Positions 1-8,852 of a stretch of 64,000 nt of DNA are shown here, piece by piece (position 1 is the first letter of the stretch; each line of letters begins with the position of its first letter). The notes below the pieces were generated by a model that searched no databases, was not told where the DNA came from, and saw only the letters and a program-made list of their open reading frames with translations. The DNA is from Anisus vortex. Its lineage: Eukaryota; Mollusca; Gastropoda; Planorbidae. The stretch covers positions 995,001 to 1,059,000 of the forward strand of contig OX421495.1 of NCBI GenBank assembly GCA_949126835.1. The letters run 5' to 3'. A program made the translations under genes and the position numbers.

Positions 1-1269
1 AGAGATTGTTCGCCTCAGTTGAATGGGAAGTTGATTCCACACCTTCGGACCGAATACTGAGAAGGCTCTAAGGCCAACGGTCGTCAGAGAGAAACGGGGC
101 TCTTCCAGAAGCGATGAGTTTGCAGAACGAAGTGTTCTTTGCGGGGCATAAGGTGTGATTAGTGCCTTGAGATAGGACGGAAACTTGTTGTTAAAAATGC
201 ACTGATGGCAAAGTAGCGCCACTTTATACTCAATTCTGGCTTTCACGGGGAGCCAGTGGAGCGAGCGTAGAAGGGCAGTTCCCGAGTCTCTTTTAGACCT
301 GCACATAACCAAACGCGCAGTACTGTTCTGTATTCGCTGTAGCCTGGCGATTTTGTCCTCGGGCAGGCCGGCTAGCAGGGCGTTACAATAGTCGATACGC
401 GAAAGTATCAGAGCGACTGCCAGTGTCTTTGCAGAATCAGTGGACAAATAGGGTCGTATTTGGCCGAGTCTACGCAACTGTAGATATAGACCTCTGCACA
501 TTTTAGAAATATGCAGGTCGAAAGACAGCGTGGGATCCAATAAAACACCAAGATTCCTCACTTTGTTAACAAATGGCACTTGACAGTTTATCACAGTGAT
601 AGATTCTGGTCCAGTTAATCTGGCCAAATTACTCTTGGATCCAATTCTGATTATCTCTGTCTTTTCCTTATTCATTTTAAGCCCGTTTCTCCCCGACCAC
701 GAATAGACATCGGCGATTGCACAACTGACCTTTGCAGCGAGTCGGGGGGCCTCAAGAGGGACCGCATGATCGTACAGTTGCGTGTCATCAGCGTAAAAGT
801 GATAAGATAAATCGAACGGTTTGATGACCTGGCCGAGTGGATACACGTACATAGCAAACATCACTGGTCCCAGAACAGATCCCTGTGGCACTCCATATTT
901 CAGCGTTGATGGTGCCGAGACGAACTCATCTATAGCAACACTTTGAGTGCGTTCGGACAGGTAAGACCTGAACCAACGAAGAACACAACCCGAGCATCCA
1001 AAAGTGGTTGCAAACCTGTCAATCAGGATTTCATGGTCAAGAGTGTCAAAAGCGGCAGACATATCAAGCATTGCCAGAATAGACACATGACCCGTGTCCG
1101 ATGTGCATAGTAGGTCGTTGACAACCTTGACCAATGCCGTCTCCGTGCTATGACTCTTTCGATAGGCGGACTGAAACTGCTCCAATAGGCAATGCTGCTC
1201 CAAGTGAGACAATAACTGTTTTAGCACATTGCGCTCCAAGACCTTCGAAAGGAATGGAAGGTTGGATAC
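1..1269 (-). mobile_element. LINE-A copy 1 (L2/CR1-like), reverse transcriptase ORF open to the window edge
   Basis: On the minus strand the frame is open from about 1323 to position 1. It reads RT motifs AFDTLDHE, GVPQGSVLGP and YADDTQLY, then a C-terminal region with LLRSLHWLPVK and VWNQLP, typical of L2/CR1-group LINEs. The copy is 5'-truncated near 1269, where it abuts a hAT fragment; compare copy 3, which continues further into the N-terminal RT region. The 3' end lies outside the window. Confidence 0.85.
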
Positions 1270-1433
1270 ATATAGCTGAGGTGTTAAAATATATACCGTC
1301 CACTTGCCCTTCACCGCCCCCAATCGCCCCCGGGAATGTCATCGCCCCCCAATCGCCCCCGGGAATGTCATCGCCCCCCTAAAGCTCCTCACCGCCCCCC
1401 GGGGGGCGATATCGCCCCCGTTGAGAACCTATG
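1269..1433 (-). mobile_element. hAT-like element end, fragment (repeated at 3025-3189)
   Basis: Read on the minus strand it begins CATAGGTTCTCAAC and continues with CGGGGGCG-rich sequence, then a GGCGGTGAAGGGCAAGTGG block, matching the left end of the element at 44750-45826. A unit of about 25 bp rich in CGCCCCC is duplicated internally. Only this one end is present; it is joined directly to LINE-A. Confidence 0.75.
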
Positions 1434-1742
1434 CTCTAGACGATAGAGATGTTTGTTGACGCTTGGCAACCAATCAAGTCGATCATTACTTGATTGTGCT
1501 GACACAGGAACTATATTATGTTAGCCTGGTAGTGATTCGTCCACCGGCACAAACGTAATATCACTACGCTTTCTGAATGAACGCGTCGCTTTGCAAATTT
1601 AGAATTTCTTCAGTGGCGGGTAGTTACAAGGGAGCAGACGGGGCGTCCCAGTGTGTTAGAGTCCTCCCTTCGCCACAACTAAATTAAATGCTAGTAAACA
1701 TTATCGAATTTAATCTCAAACATGCCATTGTGTTTATCATTT

Positions 1743-1996
1743 CAAACCGCCATAGGAGGACCCGACTGGCGTACCGAAGGTCCCGGGTTCGAATCCAGGT
1801 GATGACTAGGACTTGTTCCCGGAGCTGGAGGGTGTCCCCTAGTCTACTCAGCTATGATGGGTGCCTGGCTTTAGTAAAGTAATGGCGGCTGGGCATTGTG
1901 AAGGCCACACAATCCCCTAGTATTCCGTGGAAACAGAAACTGTTGACCGCTGCTTCACCGGTCCTATGGATCAAATCGGTCCGACAGTACTTGACG
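1743..1996 (+). mobile_element. SINE-1 (tRNA-derived), copy in duplication unit 1; second copy at 3499-3752
   Basis: Contains the RNA polymerase III B box GGTTCGAATCC after CGTACCGAAGGTCCCG. The family body follows: GACTAGGACTTGTTCCCGG, a GATGGGTGCCTGGC block, GGCCACACAATCCCCTAG, and the end CCTATGGATCAAATCGGTCC. SINE-1 recurs about 18 times in the window. Confidence 0.85.
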
Positions 1997-2014
1997 TATA
2001 GAGAATCAAGCTTT

Positions 2015-3079
2015 TCAGGGCAGGGGAAGTTTAAAGGTGTAATTTCTTTTAGACCTGCACATAACCAAACGCGCAGTACTGTTCTGTATTCGCTGTAGCC
2101 TGGCGATTTTGTCCTCGGGCAGGCCGGCTAGCAGGGCGTTACAATAGTCGATACGCGAAAGTATCAGAGCGACTGCCAGTGTCTTTGCAGAATCAGTGGA
2201 CAAATAGGGTCGTATTTGGCCGAGTCTACGCAACTGTAGATATAGACCTCTGCACATTTTAGAAATATGCAGGTCGAAAGACAGCGTGGGATCCAATAAA
2301 ACACCAAGATTCCTCACTTTGTTAACAAATGGCACTTGACAGTTTATCACAGTGATAGATTCTGGTCCAGTTAATCTGGCCAAATTACTCTTGGATCCAA
2401 TTCTGATTATCTCTGTCTTTTCCTTATTCATTTTAAGCCCGTTTCTCCCCGACCACGAATAGACATCGGCGATTGCACAACTGACCTTTGCAGCGAGTCG
2501 GGGGGCCTCAAGAGGGACCGCATGATCGTACAGTTGCGTGTCATCAGCGTAAAAGTGATAAGATAAATCGAACGGTTTGATGACCTGGCCGAGTGGATAC
2601 ACGTACATAGCAAACATCACTGGTCCCAGAACAGATCCCTGTGGCACTCCATATTTCAGCGTTGATGGTGCCGAGACGAACTCATCTATAGCAACACTTT
2701 GAGTGCGTTCGGACAGGTAAGACCTGAACCAACGAAGAACACAACCCGAGCATCCAAAAGTGGTTGCAAACCTGTCAATCAGGATTTCATGGTCAAGAGT
2801 GTCAAAAGCGGCAGACATATCAAGCATTGCCAGAATAGACACATGACCCGTGTCCGATGTGCATAGTAGGTCGTTGACAACCTTGACCAATGCCGTCTCC
2901 GTGCTATGACTCTTTCGATAGGCGGACTGAAACTGCTCCAATAGGCAATGCTGCTCCAAGTGAGACAATAACTGTTTTAGCACATTGCGCTCCAAGACCT
3001 TCGAAAGGAATGGAAGGTTGGATACATATAGCTGAGGTGTTAAAATATATACCGTCCACTTGCCCTTCACCGCCCCCAA
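2015..3079 (-). pseudogene. LINE-A reverse transcriptase fragment (copy 2)
   Basis: 354-codon open frame holding the RT palm motifs, with YADD intact. It lacks the N-terminal endonuclease and RT start. The first 20 or so residues come from the neighbouring hAT fragment and the last from the duplication junction, so it cannot be a complete element protein. Confidence 0.85.
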
Positions 3080-3799
3080 TCGCCCCCGGGAATGTCATCG
3101 CCCCCCAATCGCCCCCGGGAATGTCATCGCCCCCCTAAAGCTCCTCACCGCCCCCCGGGGGGCGATATCGCCCCCGTTGAGAACCTATGCTCTAGACGAT
3201 AGAGATGTTTGTTGACGCTTGGCAACCAATCAAGTCGATCATTACTTGATTGTGCTGACACAGGAACTATATTATGTTAGCCTGGTAGTGATTCGTCCAC
3301 CGGCACAAACGTAATATCACTACGCTTTCTGAATGAACGCGTCGCTTTGCAAATTTAGAATTTCTTCAGTGGCGGGTAGTTACAAGGGAGCAGACGGGGC
3401 GTCCCAGTGTGTTAGAGTCCTCCCTTCGCCACAACTAAATTAAATGCTAGTAAACATTATCGAATTTAATCTCAAACATGCCATTGTGTTTATCATTTCA
3501 AACCGCCATAGGAGGACCCGACTGGCGTACCGAAGGTCCCGGGTTCGAATCCAGGTGATGACTAGGACTTGTTCCCGGAGCTGGAGGGTGTCCCCTAGTC
3601 TACTCAGCTATGATGGGTGCCTGGCTTTAGTAAAGTAATGGCGGCTGGGCATTGTGAAGGCCACACAATCCCCTAGTATTCCGTGGAAACAGAAACTGTT
3701 GACCGCTGCTTCACCGGTCCTATGGATCAAATCGGTCCGACAGTACTTGACGTATAGAGAATCAAGCTTTTCAGGGCAGGGGAAGTTTAAAGGTGTAAT
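2044..3799. repeat. Tandem duplication, unit 2 of 2 (1756 bp)
   Basis: Second unit. Its RT frame (minus, 3079-2015) is cut at the junction, where LINE-A sequence jumps into the SINE-1 end of unit 1, giving a 354-aa chimeric ORF. RT motifs within it are AFDTLDHE (90-97), GVPQG (144-148) and YADD (177-180). It is a truncated retrotransposon, not a host gene. Confidence 0.92.
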
Positions 3800-4075
3800 T
3801 GTCTAACATGCCTTAGCAATACTATGTTACAAAAACACTTTTCTTATCCCATATGCAAGAATACATGCATAGAAGTAGGTACTATTACTTCCTCGAGTGG
3901 CATCTGGGCATGGAATGGATTGACAAACCAGGGAAACCAGCAACTTAGATTGACATAATAAAAATACAAATAAGAAACGCAAGACAAGACTAACACTACG
4001 AGTAAGCGTAGGACGCAATAATCTTCTGTATAGAAGGAGTGTCTGTAACAGATTAGATAAGAAAAGCTAGATGAG
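3800..4075 (+). mobile_element. LINE-B 3'-end fragment
   Basis: Carries the C-terminal coding remnant (CTTATCCCATATGCAAGAA, then CGAGTGGCATCTGGGCATGG) and the tail GGACGCAATAATCTTCTG, AGAAGGAGTGTCTGTAAC, ending TAGATAAG. Reverse copies translate as SFFPSDIRVWNGLPEQ, a typical non-LTR RT C-terminus. Sequence from 4075 to about 4260 begins GGATCGGCAACCTATGACA and resembles a hAT end. Confidence 0.75.
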
Positions 4076-4508
4076 GGATCGGCAACCTATGACACGCGTA
4101 CAAGACCTGGCACGTAGAGTGATTTTAAATGGCACGCGGAAGACCCTAAAAAAAGATATTTAAGTCTCTTCTACAAGAAAAGAGCAGGATGACTTTTAAA
4201 CTGTTGGCGTGCTGAATGAATTAGAAATCTTACTTTGGCACACTATTGTTAAAAGCTAGATCCAACAGTGGGTTAAAAAGGACGTTTTAAAAACATGAAA
4301 AGGACAGGTTACTTTTTTGTTTCTATATTATGTTAGTCCTATCTTAGTGTCTTATACTTAGCCCTGGGTGAAGTATTGTGTTCTATTAGCACAATTTGTG
4401 CTAACTATTCAACGGAATTTAAAAAAAAAAATGCTATCCGCACGCATAATGTTAAACTTGTGCATCTTTCTACGTGTAAACCTTGTTCGTAGGCTCAGGT
4501 TGTCCAGA

Positions 4509-5121
4509 TGTGTAGTGTGTAGGCCTAGTGTGTAGTGTGTAGGCCTAGTGTGTAGTGTGTAGGCCTAGTGTGTAGTGTGTAGGCCTAGTGTGTAGTGTGT
4601 AGGCCTAGTGTGTAGTGTGTAGGCCTAGTGTGTAGGCCTAGTGTGTAGTGTGTAGGCCTAGTGTGTAGTGTGTAGGCCTAGTGTGTAGTGTGTAGGCCTA
4701 GTGTGTAGTGTGTAGGCCTAGCGTGTAGTGTGTAGGCCTAGTGTGTAGTGTGTAGGCCTAGTGTGTAGTGTGTAGGCCTAGTGTGTAGTGTGTAGGCCTA
4801 GTGTGTAGTGTGTAGGCCTAGTGTGTAGTGTGTAGGCCTAGTGTGTAGTGTGTAGGCCTAGCGTGTAGTGTGTAGGCCTAGCGTGTAGTGTGTAGGCCTA
4901 GTGTGTAGTGTGTAGGCCTAGTGTGTAGTGTGTAGGCCTAGTGTGTAGTGTGTAGGCCTAGTGTGTAGTGTGTAGGCCTAGTGTGTAGTGTGTAGGCCTA
5001 GTGTGTAGTGTGTAGGCCTAGTGTGTAGTGTGTAGGCCTAGTGTGTAGTGTGTAGGCCTAGTGTGTAGTGTGTAGGCCTAGTGTGTAGTGTGTAGGCCTA
5101 GTGTGTAGTGTGTAGGCCTAC
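4509..5121. repeat. 20-bp satellite, about 31 copies
   Basis: Unit GTGTGTAGTGTGTAGGCCTA, nearly perfect, with a few T-to-C changes and one shortened unit near 4625. Each unit contains the palindrome TAGGCCTA that is also scattered through the window. Confidence 0.97.
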
Positions 5122-6180
5122 CTATTAGTCACTCCAGTATCAGCACACCAATGTGCCCTGGGAACACCAATTGAGGACACCTGTCTCGAAAGTAGATCAA
5201 TGTATAATTACTCAACACGAATATATTATTACAAACGTTTTAAAACCTAACTCGCTTAAATGCCTTTCACTGGGTGGTGAAATAGATTTTTAAAAGAATA
5301 TTACCGCGACGAGAAGCTTAGTTTTATCAATCAAAAGAATTATAACAAAAATTCAAAAGGAATATATATATATATATATATATACAATATAAAAAAAATA
5401 TTGTTTTGTAAAAGATTAGATCTAGACTAATTTAAACGCCAACCAACGCTCCGTGATAGGGTTGCGTGCTTGAGTTAAACAGTAGCCTTGAAATGAGGTC
5501 ATTACGCTTGTTTACACGTAGCCAATAGCAACGCGAAGAAGCTGTCTTCGCGGAGTCAGGGTCAAAAACGGAAAAGTATTCAGAAGAGGGAAAAACAACT
5601 CGCGTTTTGCTTGTAATGATGTAACCGCGCTATATTATTGCAGAACTATGCCTATACCATTTGTATGTTAAACAAAACATTACTTTTAATCAGAGCGATG
5701 TATTATGTATTTAAGACGATTCTGTTATTATTATTGATTATTTCTGTGTGTTTGTTAAACATTCTATTTTAAAATTACATGATTCAACAGAAAGATTGCA
5801 ATTATACAGTTGTTTTTTAAAAAGTTTCCTAAACATAAATTCTAAAAATTGAACGCATTTAAAGTTAAATATTTTTTTCCCTGGCCACACAATCCCATAG
5901 TATGCCGTGGCCACTGAAACTGGTGAACGCTGGTTTAACTATGGAACAATTATGTCCGACGGATAATTTACTTACTATAGCGTATTGGCCTGCCTAGTTA
6001 GACTTAGACCTGTAATAAAAACATTAATATCTATAATGCATTTTATTTAAAAGAAAGTAAACAATTTTATGACGAATTCGGTTGTTTTATTATCTGTTCT
6101 ACTTAATGTTAACTTTAAAATTTATTTTTTAAAATACAAATGTAAATAAATGACAAATAAATTTAGCGTAGTGTTTCACC
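5122..6180. other. AT-rich region upstream of gene A
   Basis: No coding potential. Holds a (TA)n run at 5363-5384, a CpG-richer patch at 5430-5640 with a CCAAT box (GCCAATAGC, 5521), and a SINE-1 3' fragment at 5880-5965. A duplicated ACATGTTTATTAGCATAAAA segment occurs further on at 6753 and 6790. Confidence 0.6.
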
Positions 6181-6184
6181 ACGG

Positions 6185-6331
6185 CCACGTCATATCTTAC
6201 AGTTCTGCCCCTCTCGCCGTCTGCAACTATCCGACGAGGCACACAACGCTTCGTTCGGGCGATGAATCTTCTTTTTGATTGGTTAGGTTAACCAGTCTAA
6301 AAATAGAATGGTATTCCCCTTCGCTATAAAA
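6185..6331 (+). promoter_or_regulatory. Candidate gene A core promoter
   Basis: TATAAAA sits at 6325-6331. A perfect MEF2-type site, CTAAAAATAG, is at 6297-6306. An inverted CCAAT box (GATTGGTT) lies near 6286-6293. CCACGTCA at 6185-6192 reads TGACGTGG on the other strand, a CRE/UPR-type bZIP site. The block is more CpG-rich than its surroundings and is followed by a good donor. Promoter function is inferred from motif clustering only. Confidence 0.45.
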
Positions 6332-6354
6332 TTAGGCTGTCACAAGACCGTGCA

Positions 6355-6538
6355 ATCACAACTTTATTTTTTGTTGGCAAATTTTGTTATAGTCATAAGG
6401 TGAACGTAAACATTGACACATGGACGTTGGATCAACGTTTTGCTGTGTCTGAGTTATCATTCGTAGTTTAATTTCCTATTTATTGCATATAGGAAGGTTT
6501 ATTTCCAAAGGATTACTCGACTTAATTTCTCTATTCAG
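6355..6538 (+). other. Candidate gene A 5' leader exon
   Basis: About 25-30 bp after the TATA box comes TCACAACT, a plausible start-site context. The segment runs to CAG|GTAAAT, a good donor at 6538/6539. Splicing to the acceptor at 7948 would give a non-coding leader joined to the first coding exon. No transcript evidence; exact ends are uncertain. Confidence 0.35.
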
Positions 6539-6837
6539 GTAAATTTGTGTCCATAAGACAATTTAAGTCCTGCACATTATTCTTGTTTTATTATAGTTTC
6601 TTTATAATATAGTATAGATCTATTTGTTTTTACTCGTGTGCTTAGAACTATTTCGTAGCGCTTTCTTCTATTAGGCCTACTCTGGCGCTGGGCTAGACAT
6701 TGTAGTTTTATCATTTTTTAAATGATTCACATTTATAAATATAGGTAGGCCTACATGTTTATTAGCATAAAATATCATTGTACTAGGCCTACATGTTTAT
6801 TAGCATAAAATATCATTGTACTACTATTTGAGCGTTG

Positions 6838-7110
6838 ATTATGGACACGCTGGCCTAGAGGCAGCGCGTTCGGCTGGCTTTCCGAAGGTCCTGGGTTCGA
6901 GTCCTGGTTAAGGCTAGGATTTGTTCCCGAGTCTGGAGTGCGTCCATGAGTCTTCCCAGCTCTGACGGGTACCTGACATTAGTTGGGGTAAAGTAAAGGC
7001 GGTAGGGCATTGTGCTGGCCACACTATCCCCTAGTAAGCCGTGGCCAAAAAAACACATGAACGCTGCTCCACCGGCCCTATGGATCAATTTTGTCCTTCT
7101 GGGTACTTTT
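6838..7110 (+). mobile_element. SINE-1, full-length copy
   Basis: Best-preserved forward copy. The A-box-like TGGCCTAGAGGCAGCGCG is followed by B box GGTTCGAGTCC 50 bp on, then the family body and the end CCTATGGATCAATTTTGTCC. It is a tRNA-related head on an unrelated tail, not a functional tRNA gene. Confidence 0.88.
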
Positions 7111-7425
7111 TAAGGTCACTGCTATACAAACTAAATTATCATATCGCTATGTTACAAGCCCGTACGGGTTGCATAATCCTATGACATGGACTTATATTAT
7201 ATTATTATGGTACCGGGTCTTGCTGGCTATTTCACGCACAAGCAATGATTTGGTGATCGAGACAAATACTTTTAGCTGTGCCATTTAAATTAAATATTTA
7301 CAAAGTGTTTGATCAATGTTCAAATCTGCTGATAAAACACATTATTTACCCAGTGTGAGGTATCTGTATTTTGTTTTCAATTCAGACGATAAGACTTTGG
7401 GCTTTAGTGGAGGGGGGGCGGTGAT

Positions 7426-7660
7426 AATGTGTGGCGCCACAATGGGGTAAGGTGACCTAGCATCATCGCGCTCGCCTGTCGCATCGAGGGTCCACGGTTC
7501 GATACAAATTTGTTCCCATGTCTTGAGGTTGTCATTGAGTCCGTCCGATATCGGACAGTAGTTAGCGATAAGTAAGGTGACCGGACAATGTACTGTACAT
7601 ACAATCCTCTCGTATACCGTGAACGCTACTTCATTTGTGCTATACATTGTCTATAAGCTA
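7426..7660 (+). mobile_element. SINE-1, diverged copy
   Basis: GGTTCGATAC marks a decayed B box; TTTGTTCCCATGTCTTGAGG, GACCGGACAATG and CCGTGAACGCTACTTCA follow the family order. Much older than the 6838 copy. Confidence 0.6.
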
Positions 7661-7699
7661 ATGATCAGACGGTACATCACCCATCGTACCCCATCAACA

Positions 7700-7893
7700 G
7701 GTAAGTAGGTCTAAGTAGGTCGTAAGTAGGGAGTAAGTAGGTTGTAAGTAGGTCGTAAGTAGGGAGTAAGTAGGTCGTAAGTAGATCGTAAGTAGGGAGT
7801 AAGTAGGTTGTAAGTAGGTCGTAAGTAGGTCGTAAGTAGGTCGTAAGTAGGGAGTAAGTAGGACGTAAGTAGGCTATGTCTTAAGTAGGACGT
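7700..7893 (+). repeat. 11-bp array of GTAAGTAGG units upstream of the gene A acceptor
   Basis: About 17 units of 10-11 bp, variants of GTAAGTAGGTC and GTAAGTAGGGA. Fifteen contain GTAAGT, the consensus 5' splice-site core, and the array begins with CAG|GTAAGTAGG at 7698-7709. It ends about 55 bp before the acceptor at 7948. Confidence 0.92.
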
Positions 7894-7948
7894 AAAATCT
7901 AGGTAACTCTATGTGTAAATCGTGTGTTTTGATTTTGTTTTTTTCTAG

Positions 7949-8565
7949 GTGTGCTACATTTTATGGTTGCCATGATAAATAACCTACTTCACCAACAGAT
8001 CACCGCTCAGCTTGGAATCGGACCAAACGATTACCGCCAGCCCGTCGTCATAATCGACGCTTACATTCCACCGGCGGATCAGCCCGATCAGGCGCAATTC
8101 GATTACGGGAGCACTGCGGACATCGGCGGTGGCTGGCAGCTGGGCGGTATCGATATCGACACGCTGAACCCGAGGTTACGCGAGTACAAAGCACAGCCGC
8201 TGACGAGCGAGGAGGAGTCGACTCTCGCCGGGGCCGCGCCGAGTGACGTCACTGGCGAGGGCGCATTCCAACTGGGCGACGCTTCTGGGGGTATCGCCAC
8301 CACGGCGTTGGGGAGCAGCAGCGCGATGCACATACAGCAAACAGAGGCGGCGCCCCTGGCAACGGGTGGAGGGGAGGGGATGGACACCATGTTTCTAGAC
8401 GAGAATGAGGAGAAAATCTTTCGAGCCACGGTCAGGGCGTTCCAGAGCGGCACGCTGACGCCCCTGATCAAAGAGGAACTCAGGTGCACAATCCAGAGTC
8501 GGCGACTGGCCGAGGGAAAGGGTGAGCTGCAGGTGGAGTTTAAAAGCCCACCAAAGAGAAAAGAT
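7949..8565 (+). CDS. Gene A first coding exon (N-terminus and conserved pre-basic module)
   Basis: The exon begins after a pyrimidine-rich acceptor ending TTTTTCTAG at 7948 and ends with AAAGAT at 8565, followed by donor GTAAGT. It encodes 201 residues from ATG 7963; the short stretch before the ATG is leader, or coding from an unseen upstream exon. It is much more GC-rich than the flanking introns, which supports coding. It ends in a Lys/Arg-rich tail (PPKRKD). A perfect CRE octamer lies inside it at 8244-8251. Confidence 0.85.
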
Positions 8566-8573
8566 GTAAGTAC

Positions 8574-8648
<75 letters not shown>

Positions 8649-8686
8649 CATCTATCTATCTATCTATCTATATATGTTTCTATCTT

Positions 8687-8724
<38 letters not shown>

Positions 8725-8725
8725 C

Positions 8726-8794
<69 letters not shown>

Positions 8795-8806
8795 GTTTTC
8801 TATCTT

Positions 8807-8852
<46 letters not shown>

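Larger units (their letters stand above)
288..2043. repeat. Tandem duplication, unit 1 of 2 (1756 bp)
   Basis: This segment recurs immediately at 2044-3799 with a constant offset of 1756 and no difference in the parts I compared; the ORFs in both units translate identically. It contains LINE-A sequence, the hAT end at 1269-1433, unexplained sequence 1434-1740 and a SINE-1 copy. The left flank continues LINE-A naturally, so unit 1 carries the original junction. Confidence 0.93.

Noticed and set aside
1134..1382. Proline-rich 82-codon ORF (also at 2890-3138)
   Set aside because: It is an antisense reading of LINE-A plus the C-rich hAT end.
5363..5384. TA-rich run as a TATA promoter
   Set aside because: A simple (TA)n microsatellite without initiator or downstream exon.
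6838..6915. Functional tRNA gene (A and B boxes present)
   Set aside because: The B box is good but the head cannot be completed into a cloverleaf with a matching acceptor stem by eye, and it continues into the SINE-1 body shared by many copies.
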